Positions 8,305-17,074 of a DNA stretch of 64,000 nucleotides are shown one piece after another (the first letter of the stretch is position 1; the number at the start of each line of letters is the position of its first letter). The notes beneath the pieces are model-generated. The model ran no database searches. It was given only the letters and a program-made list of their open reading frames with translations, and was not told the origin of the DNA. Origin of the DNA: Paenibacillus turicensis (GTDB taxonomy: Bacteria > Bacillota > Bacilli > Paenibacillales > Paenibacillaceae); contig NZ_JAGGKG010000011.1 of the NCBI RefSeq assembly GCF_017873435.1, positions 62,001-126,000 of the forward strand, given 5' to 3'. A program made the translations under genes and the position numbers.

Positions 8305-9414
8305 ATGAGAATGATGAATGACATGAAACCGAAATATCAAGTCATTATTGATGATATAAAAAGCAATATTTTATCAGGAACCTATAAAGTAGGTGAACAG
8401 ATCCCCACGGAGTTAGCCCTACAAGAAAGCTATAATGTTAGTCGGCAAACGGTACGTAAGGCAATTTTGGAATTGTCTAACGAGGGATTCTTGCGAAGTG
8501 AAAAAGGCTCTGGTACTTATGTAAGCCATCAATATCGCTCTAAAGCAAATGGGGGCGGGAGCAAAAAAACGATTGGTGTCATTACCACCTATATTTCCGA
8601 TTATATTTTCCCGTCGATTATTCGTGGGATTGAGGGGCGTTTAAACGAAGATAACTATTCATTACTGTTAGCTAGTACCAATAACGATATGGCTCAGGAA
8701 AAAAAAGCACTAGAGATGATGCTCTCTTATGGTGTGGATGGTTTAATTATTGAGCCTACAAAAAGTAATTTGTATAATCCCAACATTGCTTACTACTTGT
8801 CCTTTAAGGAGCAAGATGTTCCTTTTGTTATGATTAATGCTTACTACGAGGAGCTAGATGTTCCTTTCTTTTGCCTAGATGATGTGCAGTCTAGTTATTT
8901 AGCCACCAAAGAGCTGATTCGAAAAGGTCATACTCAAATCGGAATTATTGCTAAAATGGATGATATGCAAGGTAAATATCGTATGAAGGGTTACATTAAA
9001 GCGCTTGGCGAGGCAAAATTACGTTTTCTACCAGAGCATGTGCTTTCTTTTGACACTGCCTCTAAGCTGGATTTGTCTAAAAATTTAGAAATCTTCTTAA
9101 GTGATCAGCGTGATGAGCTAACTGCTCTTGTCTGCTATAACGATGAGGTGGGGTTAGAAGTCGTAAATGTATGTAGGAGCCTCAACATTTCCATTCCAGA
9201 TGAGCTGTCCATTATCGGTCAAGACAATTCCTACATTGCTAAAAATGCAAGCACCAAGCTAACGACCTTAACCCATCCGCAGGAGCAGATGGGTCGTGAT
9301 GCCGCAGACTGGATTATTAAAAGCCTTCAAGGCAAAAAAGACTTGCCTAATCAAACCTATTATCAGCCTATGCTCATTGCAGGGGAAACGGTAAAGGAAA
9401 TTGAAGTTGAGTAG
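8305..9414 (+). CDS. araR: Arabinose operon repressor AraR
   Basis: Repressor of L-arabinose genes, released by arabinose. 369 aa: an N-terminal GntR-type winged helix (KYQVIIDDIKSNILSGTY ... SRQTVRKAILELSNEGFL, about residues 7-70) joined to a LacI/GalR-type periplasmic-binding-like domain (from KKTIGVITTYISDYIF onward). This chimera of GntR head and LacI-type body is characteristic of AraR. The longest frame begins at 8257, upstream of the operator; AAAGGA at 8293-8298 supports the ATG at 8305 (8314 is an alternative). Divergent from araBDA. Confidence 0.93.
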   Translation: MRMMNDMKPKYQVIIDDIKSNILSGTYKVGEQIPTELALQESYNVSRQTVRKAILELSNEGFLRSEKGSGTYVSHQYRSKANGGGSKKTIGVITTYISDYIFPSIIRGIEGRLNEDNYSLLLASTNNDMAQEKKALEMMLSYGVDGLIIEPTKSNLYNPNIAYYLSFKEQDVPFVMINAYYEELDVPFFCLDDVQSSYLATKELIRKGHTQIGIIAKMDDMQGKYRMKGYIKALGEAKLRFLPEHVLSFDTASKLDLSKNLEIFLSDQRDELTALVCYNDEVGLEVVNVCRSLNISIPDELSIIGQDNSYIAKNASTKLTTLTHPQEQMGRDAADWIIKSLQGKKDLPNQTYYQPMLIAGETVKEIEVE

Positions 9415-9428
9415 TAGTATTTAAAGAA

Positions 9429-9962
9429 TTATAAGGAAAACTCCAATTGAAAATCTCTTGGGTCACTCTCATATAGTTCTTTTTTTATTTCTATCGCCTC
9501 TTTACAACCAATCGCAAAATAAAATGCAATTGTTTCTTCAGCAGAACCAGCACAAATATATATTTTATCTGCTTTCCATTCTCTGGCTACTTCTGCAATT
9601 TTTAAGAACAATTTTTTTCCTATTCCTTTATTTCTATGCTCTAATGATATAAATAACTGGTCTAATAAAACGTAGTTATACTTTTCACCAAAGAACTCAC
9701 GGTTTATTGTTGCGAATCCTATTAATTTGTTGCTTTCATCAAAAGCGCCTATAGCTTCGCCATCACTCAAAACAGTTGCTTTCAAATTATTAAAATGGTG
9801 TTTGTAACCATTAGCCCAATCAGAATCTTGATAATTTATGTCCACTAACTTGCGTTTTCCATCTACTTCTCTCCATGCTCTTTTTATAAATTGCGATGGA
9901 TTCATATCATTTATTAGTTCACAATCTTCAACCATTAACTTCCTATACATTACTTTGGACAT
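9429..9962 (-). CDS. GNAT-family N-acetyltransferase
   Basis: 177-aa acetyl-CoA-dependent acyltransferase. The acetyl-CoA pyrophosphate-binding motif is RNKGIGKKLF at about residues 110-119, preceded by the beta strand YVLLDQLFISLEHR, and the C-terminal half has AIGCKEAIEIKKEL. The substrate cannot be told from sequence. GGAGGTAACTG precedes the ATG at 9962. It is convergent with araR (14 bp between stops) and its upstream side is occupied by the tandem repeat array. Confidence 0.85.
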   Translation of the reverse strand: MSKVMYRKLMVEDCELINDMNPSQFIKRAWREVDGKRKLVDINYQDSDWANGYKHHFNNLKATVLSDGEAIGAFDESNKLIGFATINREFFGEKYNYVLLDQLFISLEHRNKGIGKKLFLKIAEVAREWKADKIYICAGSAEETIAFYFAIGCKEAIEIKKELYESDPRDFQLEFSL

Positions 9963-9998
9963 CAGTTACCTCCATGATAGATAAATATGTTTCATCCC

Positions 9999-10179
9999 TT
10001 AAATTAGTAGTTGACAACCAACCCACATTAGCGAAGAGACAGAGGGATTCTGGAGAAGTGAAACGTTCGTCTTTAAAACCAGCTTCTTACCCCTAACTTA
10101 CAATTAAAAGAAGCTGGTTTTAACAACGATCGAAAGAACCCTCTATCTCGTAGCTTCCACCCCCTATTGCCAACTACTA
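9999..10179 (+). repeat. Dispersed palindromic element, copy E1 (array unit 1)
   Basis: Terminal stem TAGTAGTTGACA / TGCCAACTACTA, apical stem AAAACCAGCTTCT / AGAAGCTGGTTTT. The left arm reads gcgaagagacagagggat and ctggagaagtg; the right arm aacaacgatcgaaagaac and ctctatctcgtagcttcc. It lies about 37 bp upstream of the GNAT start. Confidence 0.9.
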
Positions 10180-10204
10180 CATCAATCGAATGTATTTTGC
10201 ACAT

Positions 10205-10264
10205 AAAAAAAACGTACACCATATAAGGTGATGAGGCTAGCTCTACATGGTGTACGTTTTTTTT
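10205..10264. terminator. Bidirectional terminator 1 of the tandem array
   Basis: Perfect stem CGTACACCAT / ATGGTGTACG with eight A before it and eight T after it, so it can stop transcription on either strand. Confidence 0.85.
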
Positions 10265-10283
10265 ATTTTATATGTTTCATCCC

Positions 10284-10464
10284 TTAAATTAGTAGTTGAC
10301 AATCAGCCCACACTAGCGAAGGAACAGAGGGATTCTGGAGAAGTGGAACGTTCGTATTTAAAACCAGCCTCTTACCCCTAACTTACAATCAAAAGAAGCT
10401 GGTTCTAACAACGATCGAAAGAACCCTCTATCTCGTAGCTTCCACCCCCTATTGCCAACTACTA
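10284..10464 (+). repeat. Dispersed palindromic element, copy E2 (array unit 2)
   Basis: Almost identical to E1; visible differences include gaaggaacagag for gaagagacagag and ggttctaacaac for ggttttaacaac. Confidence 0.9.
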
Positions 10465-10490
10465 CATCAATCGAATTGTATTTTGCACAT

Positions 10491-10548
10491 AAAAAAAACG
10501 TACACCATATAAGGAGATGAGGCTAGCTCTACATGTGTACGTTTTTTT
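10491..10548. terminator. Bidirectional terminator 2 of the tandem array
   Basis: Copy of the first array terminator with one base lost in the right half of the stem (CGTACACCAT / ATGTGTACG), flanked by A and T runs. It is the nearer terminator for the rhomboid gene, whose transcript would pass through E3 first. Confidence 0.75.
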
Positions 10549-10567
10549 ATTTTATATGTTTCATCCC

Positions 10568-10759
10568 TTAAATTAGTAGTTGACAACCAACCCACATTAG
10601 CGGAGGGACAGAGGGATTCTGGAGAAGTGAAACGTTCGTCTTTAAAACCAGCTTCTAACTTCTACCTTATACTAAAAGGAAGCTGGTTTTAACAACGATC
10701 GAAAGAACCCTCTGTCTCGCAGCTTCCACCCTTCATTGTCAGCTACTAATTTAAAACCT
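10568..10759 (+). repeat. Dispersed palindromic element, copy E3 (array unit 3), overlapping the rhomboid stop codon
   Basis: Left end as in E1 and E2. The right end continues into AGGTTTTAAATTAGTAGCTGACA (read on the minus strand in two parts, AGGTTTTAAATTAG then TAGCTGACA), the intact family terminus. That terminus contains the TAA stop (10753-10751) of the rhomboid gene. The middle has gcggagggacagagggat and the compensated pair ACAGAGGG / CCCTCTGT. Confidence 0.88.
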
Positions 10760-11368
10760 CCCAGCAATTCGCTTACTAAACAATCCATAAATAAGGAATC
10801 CACCAGCCAACCCACCTAAATGCGCCATCCAGTTTACATTTGGCATAATAAATGAAAAAACAATACCAAAGATCAAAAGGCTGTATAATGTCTTGCGTGA
10901 GGTTTCATCCATTTTCATCCCCTGGAATAAGGCGATAAATAAAAACGCGCCATAAACCCCAAATACTGCGCCTGAAGCCCCAGTAGACAACGCAGCTCTG
11001 TCTAATGTTTGATAATACATTAAGGTGATTATATTCCCCACCACACCACTACCTAAATAAAGCAACAAATATCTAAAGCTTCCCATTAATCGCTCTAATG
11101 GTGGGGCAAAAACTAAGATCGAAAAGCTATTTGAAAATAAATGCTGAAATCCTTGGTGCAAAAATATTGCTGAGATCAAACGCCACCATTCCTGATCTGC
11201 TGGGGGAATATTCGTCAGCGCACCATATTGCAGCAATACGTATGGATCAGTTGATCCACCTTTCATCGTCAAAAAAATAAACGCCAACACATTGGCAAGT
11301 AACAATATACATGTAATTGGGTAATATTTGATATAGCTTTTCCAATTTTCGTACCGAATAAAAATCAT
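10751..11368 (-). CDS. Rhomboid-family intramembrane serine protease
   Basis: 205-aa protein with six membrane segments that cleaves transmembrane substrates. The catalytic dyad is visible: Ser132 in STGASGAVFG and His183 in NWMAHLGGLAGG. The WWRLISAIFLHQGFQHLFSN stretch matches the conserved WR and HxxxN motifs of loop 1 and helix 2. The ATG at 11368 is used. Its last codons and stop lie within the terminal arm of repeat E3. Divergent from tpx. Confidence 0.92.
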   Translation of the reverse strand: MIFIRYENWKSYIKYYPITCILLLANVLAFIFLTMKGGSTDPYVLLQYGALTNIPPADQEWWRLISAIFLHQGFQHLFSNSFSILVFAPPLERLMGSFRYLLLYLGSGVVGNIITLMYYQTLDRAALSTGASGAVFGVYGAFLFIALFQGMKMDETSRKTLYSLLIFGIVFSFIMPNVNWMAHLGGLAGGFLIYGLFSKRIAGRF

Positions 11369-11474
11369 GTAATCTATCCTTTCTGTAAGTCAATCATTGG
11401 ACAAGTCCATTTTAAAAAGCTTATAATTAAAATTGTATCAAATTTATTATACAACGCTTAGGAGGAGAATAAAA

Positions 11475-11987
11475 ATGACACAAGCTCGAGCAACATTTAA
11501 GGGAAATCCGATTACACTTATTGGACCAGAATTAAAGGTTGGGGATACAGCACCAGATTTCAAGCTTAACAAAGACCTCGTAACTGAAGTTTCCCTGAAA
11601 GACTATGAAGGAAAAATCAAATTAATCAGTGTCGTGCCTTCTCTCGATACAGGCGTATGCGATGCTCAAACACGTCGTTTCAATCAAGCAGCAGCTGATC
11701 TTGGTGAGGAAGTTGTTATCCTAACCGTTAGTGTTGACTTGCCATTCGCTCAAGCTCGTTGGTGTGGCGCAGCAGGTATTGAATCTGTGATCACACTTTC
11801 TGATTATAAAGATAATGAATTTGGCAAAGCCTATGGTGTACTAATTGATGAATTCAAGTTAGACCATAGAGCTGTTTTTGTTATCGACCAACATAACAAA
11901 ATTCAATATGTAGAATACTTAAAGGAAATGGCTGACCATCCTAATTATGATGAGCCAATTCATGTGGTTAAAAAGCTGTTAGCTTAA
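11475..11987 (+). CDS. tpx: Thiol peroxidase (atypical 2-Cys peroxiredoxin)
   Basis: Reduces hydrogen and alkyl peroxides using thioredoxin. 170 aa, thioredoxin fold. Peroxidatic Cys62 is in [12 protein letters not shown] and resolving Cys97 in ARWCGAAG, matching Cys61/Cys95 of E. coli Tpx. The longest frame starts at 11433, but GGAGGAG at 11461-11467 places the start at ATG 11475. A bidirectional terminator follows. Confidence 0.95.
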   Translation: MTQARATFKGNPITLIGPELKVGDTAPDFKLNKDLVTEVSLKDYEGKIKLISVVPSLDTGVCDAQTRRFNQAAADLGEEVVILTVSVDLPFAQARWCGAAGIESVITLSDYKDNEFGKAYGVLIDEFKLDHRAVFVIDQHNKIQYVEYLKEMADHPNYDEPIHVVKKLLA

Positions 11988-12062
11988 ACTTAATTACTCA
12001 AAAACCAAAACCAAGCAGCCCTAAATAATCATTAAAGAAATTTAAATTTAAGATCAAAGACG

Positions 12063-12096
12063 AAAGCGAGTAGAGAACAAATCCCTACTCGCTTTG
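12063..12096. terminator. Bidirectional terminator between tpx and the DUF1499-like gene
   Basis: Stem AAAGCGAGTAG / CTACTCGCTTT separating two convergent genes; only a short T tract follows on each side. Confidence 0.75.
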
Positions 12097-12113
12097 TTTA
12101 TAACAATGATCAC

Positions 12114-12503
12114 TTAAGACACTTTGTAGGATGAAAACTTCTTATCTAAAACTCTAAATAAGTGTAAAATAACGCGGTAATTTGAACCCATATCACCAAA
12201 AGAACCTCGGGTTGCTGAATAAATATCAATGGCAGTGCGTGTTGGACCTGTCGAAATGATAGATACGGTAACATCCATCGTTCTTCCTAACTTCGTTTTT
12301 TTCTCTAAAATAATTTCCCCCACAGACTCAACCTCATGTGTAACCTTATAGCCTGGGATTTTTTTCAAAACAGAAGTAACTTCCTCCCACATTCGATCTC
12401 TACTCATTTGATAATATCTTGTTTTTAATTCTGGAACCTTAGCGCGGTCGCTTGTTCCCTCCTGACTCCGAATAATGCCAGTTAATACTCTCTTAAATGA
12501 CAA
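12114..12503 (-). CDS. Small cytosolic DUF1499-like protein
   Basis: 129-aa protein without signal peptide or membrane segment. The pattern YYQMSRDRMWEEVTSVLKKIPGY ... LGRTMDVTVSIISTG ... SATRGSFGDMGSNYRVI resembles DUF1499-type proteins, in which the RSxxGxxDxGxNxxRI stretch is the conserved core. Function is unknown. The start is TTG 12503, 9 nt after AGGAGG. It follows the 6S RNA gene on the same strand but is probably separated from it by the 6S terminator. Confidence 0.6.
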   Translation of the reverse strand: MSFKRVLTGIIRSQEGTSDRAKVPELKTRYYQMSRDRMWEEVTSVLKKIPGYKVTHEVESVGEIILEKKTKLGRTMDVTVSIISTGPTRTAIDIYSATRGSFGDMGSNYRVILHLFRVLDKKFSSYKVS

Positions 12504-12614
12504 CCCGTTCTTCCTCCTTCGTCACCTTACACTAATTTGAAGAATATATTTTATAATTATATAGTCTACCATTATCTTCAAACAAACAAAAGCAAAACAC
12601 TAGTTACCATTTAA

Positions 12615-12670
12615 AATATAAAAAACAACACCCCATACGCCCATCACTTGAGCCCACAAAGTGTTGCTTT
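12615..12670 (-). terminator. Terminator of the 6S RNA gene
   Basis: On the minus strand, AAAGCAACAC pairs with GGTGTTGTT across a loop of about 28 nt, followed by TTTTTTATATTTT. Confidence 0.65.
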
Positions 12671-12679
12671 TAATTACAT

Positions 12680-12870
12680 AATAGGACCCGCCTATGCCGT
12701 CCAGTTATATTATCTCGAACCTGCATAGCAGGTGGGTGACCGCGGCAACAAGCTTCGAAGTCCCCTCATCATATAGATAGGGCCTTTCGTCATTTATTGC
12801 AATATAAGTCTCCCGAGATAAAGTCATTGGTTCAAAATAACATAAAACCGAAACGTACATCGCAGGACGT
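12680..12870 (-). ncRNA. ssrS: 6S RNA
   Basis: This 400-bp gap without a protein gene carries a 6S-type RNA. Read on the minus strand it contains GCCGCGGTCACCCACCTG, a short loop, then CAGGTTCGAGAT, the conserved 3' half of Bacillota 6S RNAs, preceded by a long purine-rich hairpin arm. The expected closing pairing GTCCTGC / GCGGGTCC is present near the ends. A strong promoter and a terminator bracket it. 6S RNA binds the housekeeping RNA polymerase holoenzyme and dampens transcription in stationary phase. Exact ends are estimated. Confidence 0.85.
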
Positions 12871-12876
12871 AAATCT

Positions 12877-12905
12877 ATTATAGAACTTTGTTAACTAAAT
12901 GTAAA
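12877..12905 (-). promoter_or_regulatory. Promoter of the 6S RNA gene
   Basis: TTTACA (12905-12900), 17-nt spacer, TATAAT (12882-12877) on the minus strand, predicting a start near 12870. It begins right after the stop codon of the YesL-like gene. Confidence 0.75.
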
Positions 12906-12906
12906 C

Positions 12907-13686
12907 TTACTTGTTTTCTTCAATATCCGAATTTTCTGTTTCATTAGTCTCTGCTTTTTCTTCCTCAGCTTCACGCATTTTTTGGACCTTTTCTTGTAGC
13001 TTGTTATGGCCAAGATAAAAATTATAAAAAGCAACAAATGCGGTTAAGCTTACAAATCCAAACAAAATCAACCATGGAAAGCGATAGGTTAGAAAACCTA
13101 ACAGCACTGTACATAACACCGTGGAAAGTACGCGAAATGGATTAATAATCGTTAACAAAATTGAATTTTTAAGTAAAATAGATACTTTTAAATGGTAATG
13201 CGCTACCAAACCAAAAAAGTTAAATAAGGACACAAATAATACAATTAAAAAAACGAGCATAATCATACCAAGAAGCTGTAAATTTTTAAATTGATTCATA
13301 TATACACGATAATCAATAATCATGATTACGATTAGCAATGTATAAAAAATACCGCCTAAAAAGCTTTGCTTATAGTTTTCCTTGTACCCTTTAAAATAAG
13401 TTTTGGTAACACCAACATCCCCTTCACCCATCACCCATTTCCGAGTAACTGAAAACAAAGCAGCGGTAGCTGGGAATAGTGTAAACGGTGCCAAAATTGC
13501 CATAAAAAATAAAGTTTGGCTGCCTAAAATCTCTTTATCCGCAGTTGGAGCAAACAACCATGTTATCGGGAAAAATAAAAACGGAGATGAACAAATAAGC
13601 CAAAGTAGGTTACTGCCCGATATTCTCATAATCCATTCGGTGATTTTATAAAATCCACCCATCATTCCTTTAGGTTCCAAGTACAA
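12907..13686 (-). CDS. YesL-family (DUF624) membrane protein
   Basis: 259-aa membrane protein with about five hydrophobic segments (roughly residues 28-48, 63-85, 108-130, 140-165, 195-225). The N-terminal FYKITEWIMRISGSNLLWL and the later VTRKWVMGEGDVGVTKTYFKGYKENYKQS are the YesL/DUF624 signature. The C-terminal 30 residues are very acidic (Glu-rich). In this order YesL-type genes often accompany carbohydrate transport genes, but not here. TTG start at 13686 behind GAGGGGAG; an internal ATG pair at residue 8 is the alternative. Confidence 0.8.
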   Translation of the reverse strand: MYLEPKGMMGGFYKITEWIMRISGSNLLWLICSSPFLFFPITWLFAPTADKEILGSQTLFFMAILAPFTLFPATAALFSVTRKWVMGEGDVGVTKTYFKGYKENYKQSFLGGIFYTLLIVIMIIDYRVYMNQFKNLQLLGMIMLVFLIVLFVSLFNFFGLVAHYHLKVSILLKNSILLTIINPFRVLSTVLCTVLLGFLTYRFPWLILFGFVSLTAFVAFYNFYLGHNKLQEKVQKMREAEEEKAETNETENSDIEENK

Positions 13687-13800
13687 TTTCTCCCCTCACA
13701 GATATTTATATATCTCTACTATACTACTATACATGAATCAACAATCATCCACCAACTATTTTAGTCATTTTTTTACTAAAATGATGCTAATTAAATCATA

Positions 13801-13840
13801 AGAAAGAAGACACAAGCACCTCTACTTGCGTCTTCTTTCT
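13801..13840. terminator. Hairpin between the YesL-like gene and cshA
   Basis: Stem GAAAGAAGACACAAG / CTTGCGTCTTCTTTC with one mismatch. It lies downstream of cshA and upstream of the YesL-like gene, both on the minus strand, so it most likely ends the cshA transcript. Confidence 0.7.
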
Positions 13841-13851
13841 ATCGTTATTTA

Positions 13852-13883
13852 AAGCTCAAGCTTACAATGTAAGTTTAAGCTTC
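13852..13883. terminator. Second hairpin just after cshA
   Basis: Near-perfect palindrome AAGCTCAAGCTTACA / TGTAAGTTTAAGCTT, 10 bp after the cshA stop, followed by an AT-rich tail. With the next hairpin it may form a tandem terminator. Confidence 0.5.
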
Positions 13884-13892
13884 TATGCACAA

Positions 13893-15515
13893 TTACTTAG
13901 GTGTATTTTCTGAACGTTTTTGTGGTCTACGTTCTCCACCATTACTATTTCCGCTTGTACGAGGCTTACGATCAGATGAGCGATATTCACGTCCACCCTC
14001 ACGATTATCACGGTTATCACGTCCGCCTTCACGATTATCGCGATTGTATCCGCCTTTACCACTACCATAACCACCACGGCTTCCACCTTCACGATTGTCA
14101 CGACGGTAGCTACCTCCACGGTTATTACCATAGCCACTTGGCTTACGTCCGCTGGAGCGGATATCTGGGTTACGACGTTTCACACGAATTGGCTCTTCTG
14201 GTGTTAGCTCGATATTTGCCTTTTCGTTTTTATCACCTGTAATTAGCTTAAATGCAGCTGCAAGTAAATTAACAGAATCATATTGCTCAAGGAGCTGAAT
14301 CGCCATACCTTTGTATTCACCAAGCTCACCAACTTCAACAAGCTCAAGAATACGTTCTGCCGTAATACGTTGCTTCCCTTCAATCGCTTCCGCAATACTA
14401 GGAAGTGGTTTACGCGTAATTTTGTGACGGGTAATTCTTTCGATAAAGTGTAAATGATCAATTTCTCTTGGAGTAACAAAGGACCAAGCTGCTCCTTCTT
14501 TACCTGCACGACCTGTACGGCCGATACGGTGTACATAACTCTCAGGATCTTGTGGCAAGTCAAAGTTAACAACATGCGTTACACCTGATACGTCTAGACC
14601 ACGCGCAGCCACGTCTGTAGCTACCAAAACATCAATGCTGCCATCACGGAATTTACGCATTACGTTATCACGTTGATTTTGAGACAAGTCACCATGCAAG
14701 CCATCTGCGGAGTAACCACGTTTTTGTAATGCCTCTGCTAGCTCATCCACACGACGTTTTGTGCGACCAAAAACAATCGCTAGATCTGGTGATTCCATAT
14801 CAAGCAAACGAGATAACGCATCAAATTTTTGACGTTCATGTACTTCAATGTATGCCTGGTCAATCAGTGGTGCACTGACTTGTTTAGGAATAACGGAGAC
14901 ATGCTCTGGGTTTTTCAAAAATTGGTCTGCCAATTTTCGAATGTTTGCTGGCATCGTTGCGGAGAATAACATCGTTTGACGTTCTTCAGGAACTTGCTTC
15001 AAGATGGACTGAATATCTTCCATGAAGCCCATATCCAACATTTCATCTGCTTCATCTAAGACAACAGTTTGTACATCTTCTAGTTTAATCGTTTTACGAT
15101 TAATATGGTCAAGCAAGCGTCCTGGTGTACCGATAATGATCTGAGGTTTCTTCTTCAAAGCACGAATCTGACGGACGATATCTTGTCCACCATAAATCGG
15201 AAGCGAACGAATTCCTTTGAAGCGAGAAAGCTTTCCAATCTCTTCAGCGACCTGAATCGCTAGCTCACGTGTTGGTGTCATAATTAAAGCAACAATCTTA
15301 TCTTCCTCTTTTGCAATTTTGTTAATCAGAGGTAGACCAAATGCTGCAGTTTTACCTGTACCAGTCTGAGCTTGTCCGATCAAATCATGTCCCTTCATCG
15401 CAAACGGGATTGATTTCGCCTGGATTGGAGTTGCCTCCTCAAATCCTAGCTCTGTAACTGCTTGTAGCACCTTTGGCTCTAGGCCGAATTCTGCAAATGT
15501 GTTCAAATTTTTCAT
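13893..15515 (-). CDS. cshA: DEAD-box RNA helicase, CshA type
   Basis: ATP-dependent RNA helicase of 540 aa, used in ribosome assembly, mRNA decay and cold growth. Motifs in order: Q motif near residue 30 (EATPIQ), Walker A AQTGTGKT at 49-56, PTREL at 81-85, TPGR at 130-133, DEAD at 154-157, SAT near 185, and [10 protein letters not shown] near 330. Residues from about 430 form a low-complexity tail of GGR, NREGG and DNRDNREGG repeats that probably binds RNA. GGAGT precedes the ATG. A 278-bp leader upstream without other genes could be a cold-responsive untranslated region. Confidence 0.93.
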   Translation of the reverse strand: MKNLNTFAEFGLEPKVLQAVTELGFEEATPIQAKSIPFAMKGHDLIGQAQTGTGKTAAFGLPLINKIAKEEDKIVALIMTPTRELAIQVAEEIGKLSRFKGIRSLPIYGGQDIVRQIRALKKKPQIIIGTPGRLLDHINRKTIKLEDVQTVVLDEADEMLDMGFMEDIQSILKQVPEERQTMLFSATMPANIRKLADQFLKNPEHVSVIPKQVSAPLIDQAYIEVHERQKFDALSRLLDMESPDLAIVFGRTKRRVDELAEALQKRGYSADGLHGDLSQNQRDNVMRKFRDGSIDVLVATDVAARGLDVSGVTHVVNFDLPQDPESYVHRIGRTGRAGKEGAAWSFVTPREIDHLHFIERITRHKITRKPLPSIAEAIEGKQRITAERILELVEVGELGEYKGMAIQLLEQYDSVNLLAAAFKLITGDKNEKANIELTPEEPIRVKRRNPDIRSSGRKPSGYGNNRGGSYRRDNREGGSRGGYGSGKGGYNRDNREGGRDNRDNREGGREYRSSDRKPRTSGNSNGGERRPQKRSENTPK

Positions 15516-15793
15516 ACTCCTTCTATCGTAGTGGACATTCCACTTTCTTGAATGTATTCTTAAGTAGCGCTTGGAATGTTTATAGACTATCCAAATAGCC
15601 TATAAAGTTTACATAGGGCATTTGATTTCCTTTATCAAATTCCAATATTTCATTCCGCTGTAATTAGCGGTACTATATTTTGTCAAAATTTCACGTACTC
15701 AAGAATATCTAAAACATTATAGCACATAACAATCAAGGAACACCAGCAAACATAAGCGTCTACTTTTAAATTTTTCTGTGAGGTGAATCACAA

Positions 15794-16621
15794 TTGATCA
15801 AAGAAATTAGGAAAATCATTACGATAATTTTAGGGGCAGCATTTATAGCTGCAGGCTTTAACTTATTTTTAGTTCCGCATCATTTGCTTAGTGGTGGGGT
15901 TTCCGGTTTATCGATGTTAACCAATTATTTTACTCCCATTGATTTAAGCTTATTATATTTGCTATATAATGTTCCGTTGTTGATTGCAGGTATTATTTTT
16001 CTTGGCAAAAGATTTATTGGACTAACCATTTTATCTGTCGCGACCGTAACTTGGTTCATTGCGATCATTCCTACTCCTGACAACTTATTAACGAACGATA
16101 CCTTTTTGTCAGCTGTATTTGGTGGAGTCCTGGTAGGACTTGGGGCAGGAATTTCATTTCGAGTGGGTGGATCTACAGGGGGCTTCGATATTATTGGCTC
16201 CATTATTACAAGATATCGTGATTTCCCAATAGGCAATGTGCTGGTTGCATTAAATGCGTCTGTCATTTTGGCAGCGGGGTATCTTGAAGGAAACTGGAAT
16301 ACAGCATTAGCCTCTATGGTATCCATTTATTTAACGGGAAAGGTCATCGATCTCATCCACATCAGTCATATTAAAATCACGGTGTTTATTGTGACAGACC
16401 AGACTGAGGAAATGTTATCACACCTGTTAAAAATTCCACGTGGTGTTACTCTAATTAAAACAGAGGGTGCTTTTTCCCATAAGGAAAAGGATATGCTTAT
16501 GACAGTAACGACCCGATATGAATTAGCAGAGTTAAAAGAAATCATCACTAAAAGTGATCCAAAGGCTTTTGTTAACATTGTGGAAACCGTGGGAATTATG
16601 GGTTCTTTCCGAAAAGGATAA
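15794..16621 (+). CDS. YitT-family membrane protein (DUF161 + DUF2179)
   Basis: 275 aa. Five or six membrane segments occupy residues 10-180 (family pattern NLFLVPHHLLSGGVSGLSML and GGSTGGFDIIGSII), followed by a cytoplasmic DUF2179 domain (VTDQTEEMLSHLL ... RGVTLIKTEGAFS). The transported substrate is unknown. TTG start at 15794, 7 nt after GAGGTGA. Divergent from cshA. Confidence 0.9.
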   Translation: MIKEIRKIITIILGAAFIAAGFNLFLVPHHLLSGGVSGLSMLTNYFTPIDLSLLYLLYNVPLLIAGIIFLGKRFIGLTILSVATVTWFIAIIPTPDNLLTNDTFLSAVFGGVLVGLGAGISFRVGGSTGGFDIIGSIITRYRDFPIGNVLVALNASVILAAGYLEGNWNTALASMVSIYLTGKVIDLIHISHIKITVFIVTDQTEEMLSHLLKIPRGVTLIKTEGAFSHKEKDMLMTVTTRYELAELKEIITKSDPKAFVNIVETVGIMGSFRKG

Positions 16622-16787
16622 ATAATACATTTTTTACATTGTATAAATCAGTGAAACAACCATTTCAATTTACATTTCATATGTTATAATAGCCTTATGC
16701 AATTTATGCTTTACCCTACTCATCAGCTATCTCTCTGCAAGAATGATTCTAGATGTGAATGATTCTAAGGTGGAAAGGGTGGTTTAT

Positions 16788-16982
16788 ATGGAGGTAGAGA
16801 CTGTTAAACTGCACCAAATTGTCATGAAATGGTTCCCTGATATGTTACCCTTCTTGAACGAAGATGAGCTAAACTCCAAAATCATCTTGCGTGATGGTCT
16901 TACGATTTTAGAACCAGATGACGCACTTGAAATTATTCATTTTAGTATTTGCAGACATCAAAGCAGTAGCTTTTTACATTAA
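16788..16982 (+). CDS. Small hypothetical protein
   Basis: 64 aa, unrecognised, with no membrane segment or cysteine pattern: acidic N-terminal half (LNEDELNSK) and a C-terminus ending HQSSSFLH. The start at ATG 16788 follows GGAAAGGGTGG; the longer frame from 16743 has no ribosome binding site. A TATAAT-like box at about 16686 and a terminator directly after the stop make a small single-gene unit plausible. Confidence 0.55.
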   Translation: MEVETVKLHQIVMKWFPDMLPFLNEDELNSKIILRDGLTILEPDDALEIIHFSICRHQSSSFLH

Positions 16983-17007
16983 TACGAAGAACAAATGTTT
17001 TTGCTTT

Positions 17008-17047
17008 AAAGCCGCTTCCTTTATTTCTTGAAGGGGGCGGCTGTTTA
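17008..17047 (+). terminator. Terminator after the 64-aa gene
   Basis: Stem AGCCGCTTCC / GGGGGCGGCT with a short T-containing tail, immediately upstream of the MATE gene. Confidence 0.55.
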
Positions 17048-17074
17048 TATGGATAAGAAATGGAGCGTTTTACA

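Larger units (their letters stand above)
9987..10759. repeat. Tandem array of about 284 bp units, 2.7 copies
   Basis: This 788-bp gap between the GNAT and rhomboid genes is a head-to-tail array. Each unit is one palindromic element followed by the same spacer: a terminator hairpin and tatgtttcatcccttaaatt. Equivalent points fall at 10005, 10290 and 10574, a period of 285 then 284 bp. The copies differ by a few substitutions only, so the duplication is recent compared with the dispersed copies. Confidence 0.9.

Noticed and set aside
10011-10016. TTGACA in the element ends as a -35 promoter box
   Set aside because: It matches a -35 consensus exactly, but no -10 box lies 16-18 nt away in the copies examined. 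It is better explained as part of the terminal stem.
13883-14242. Long frames on both strands over the cshA C-terminal tail
   Set aside because: They are low-complexity shadows (Val- and His-rich) of the GGR/NREGG repeats of cshA.
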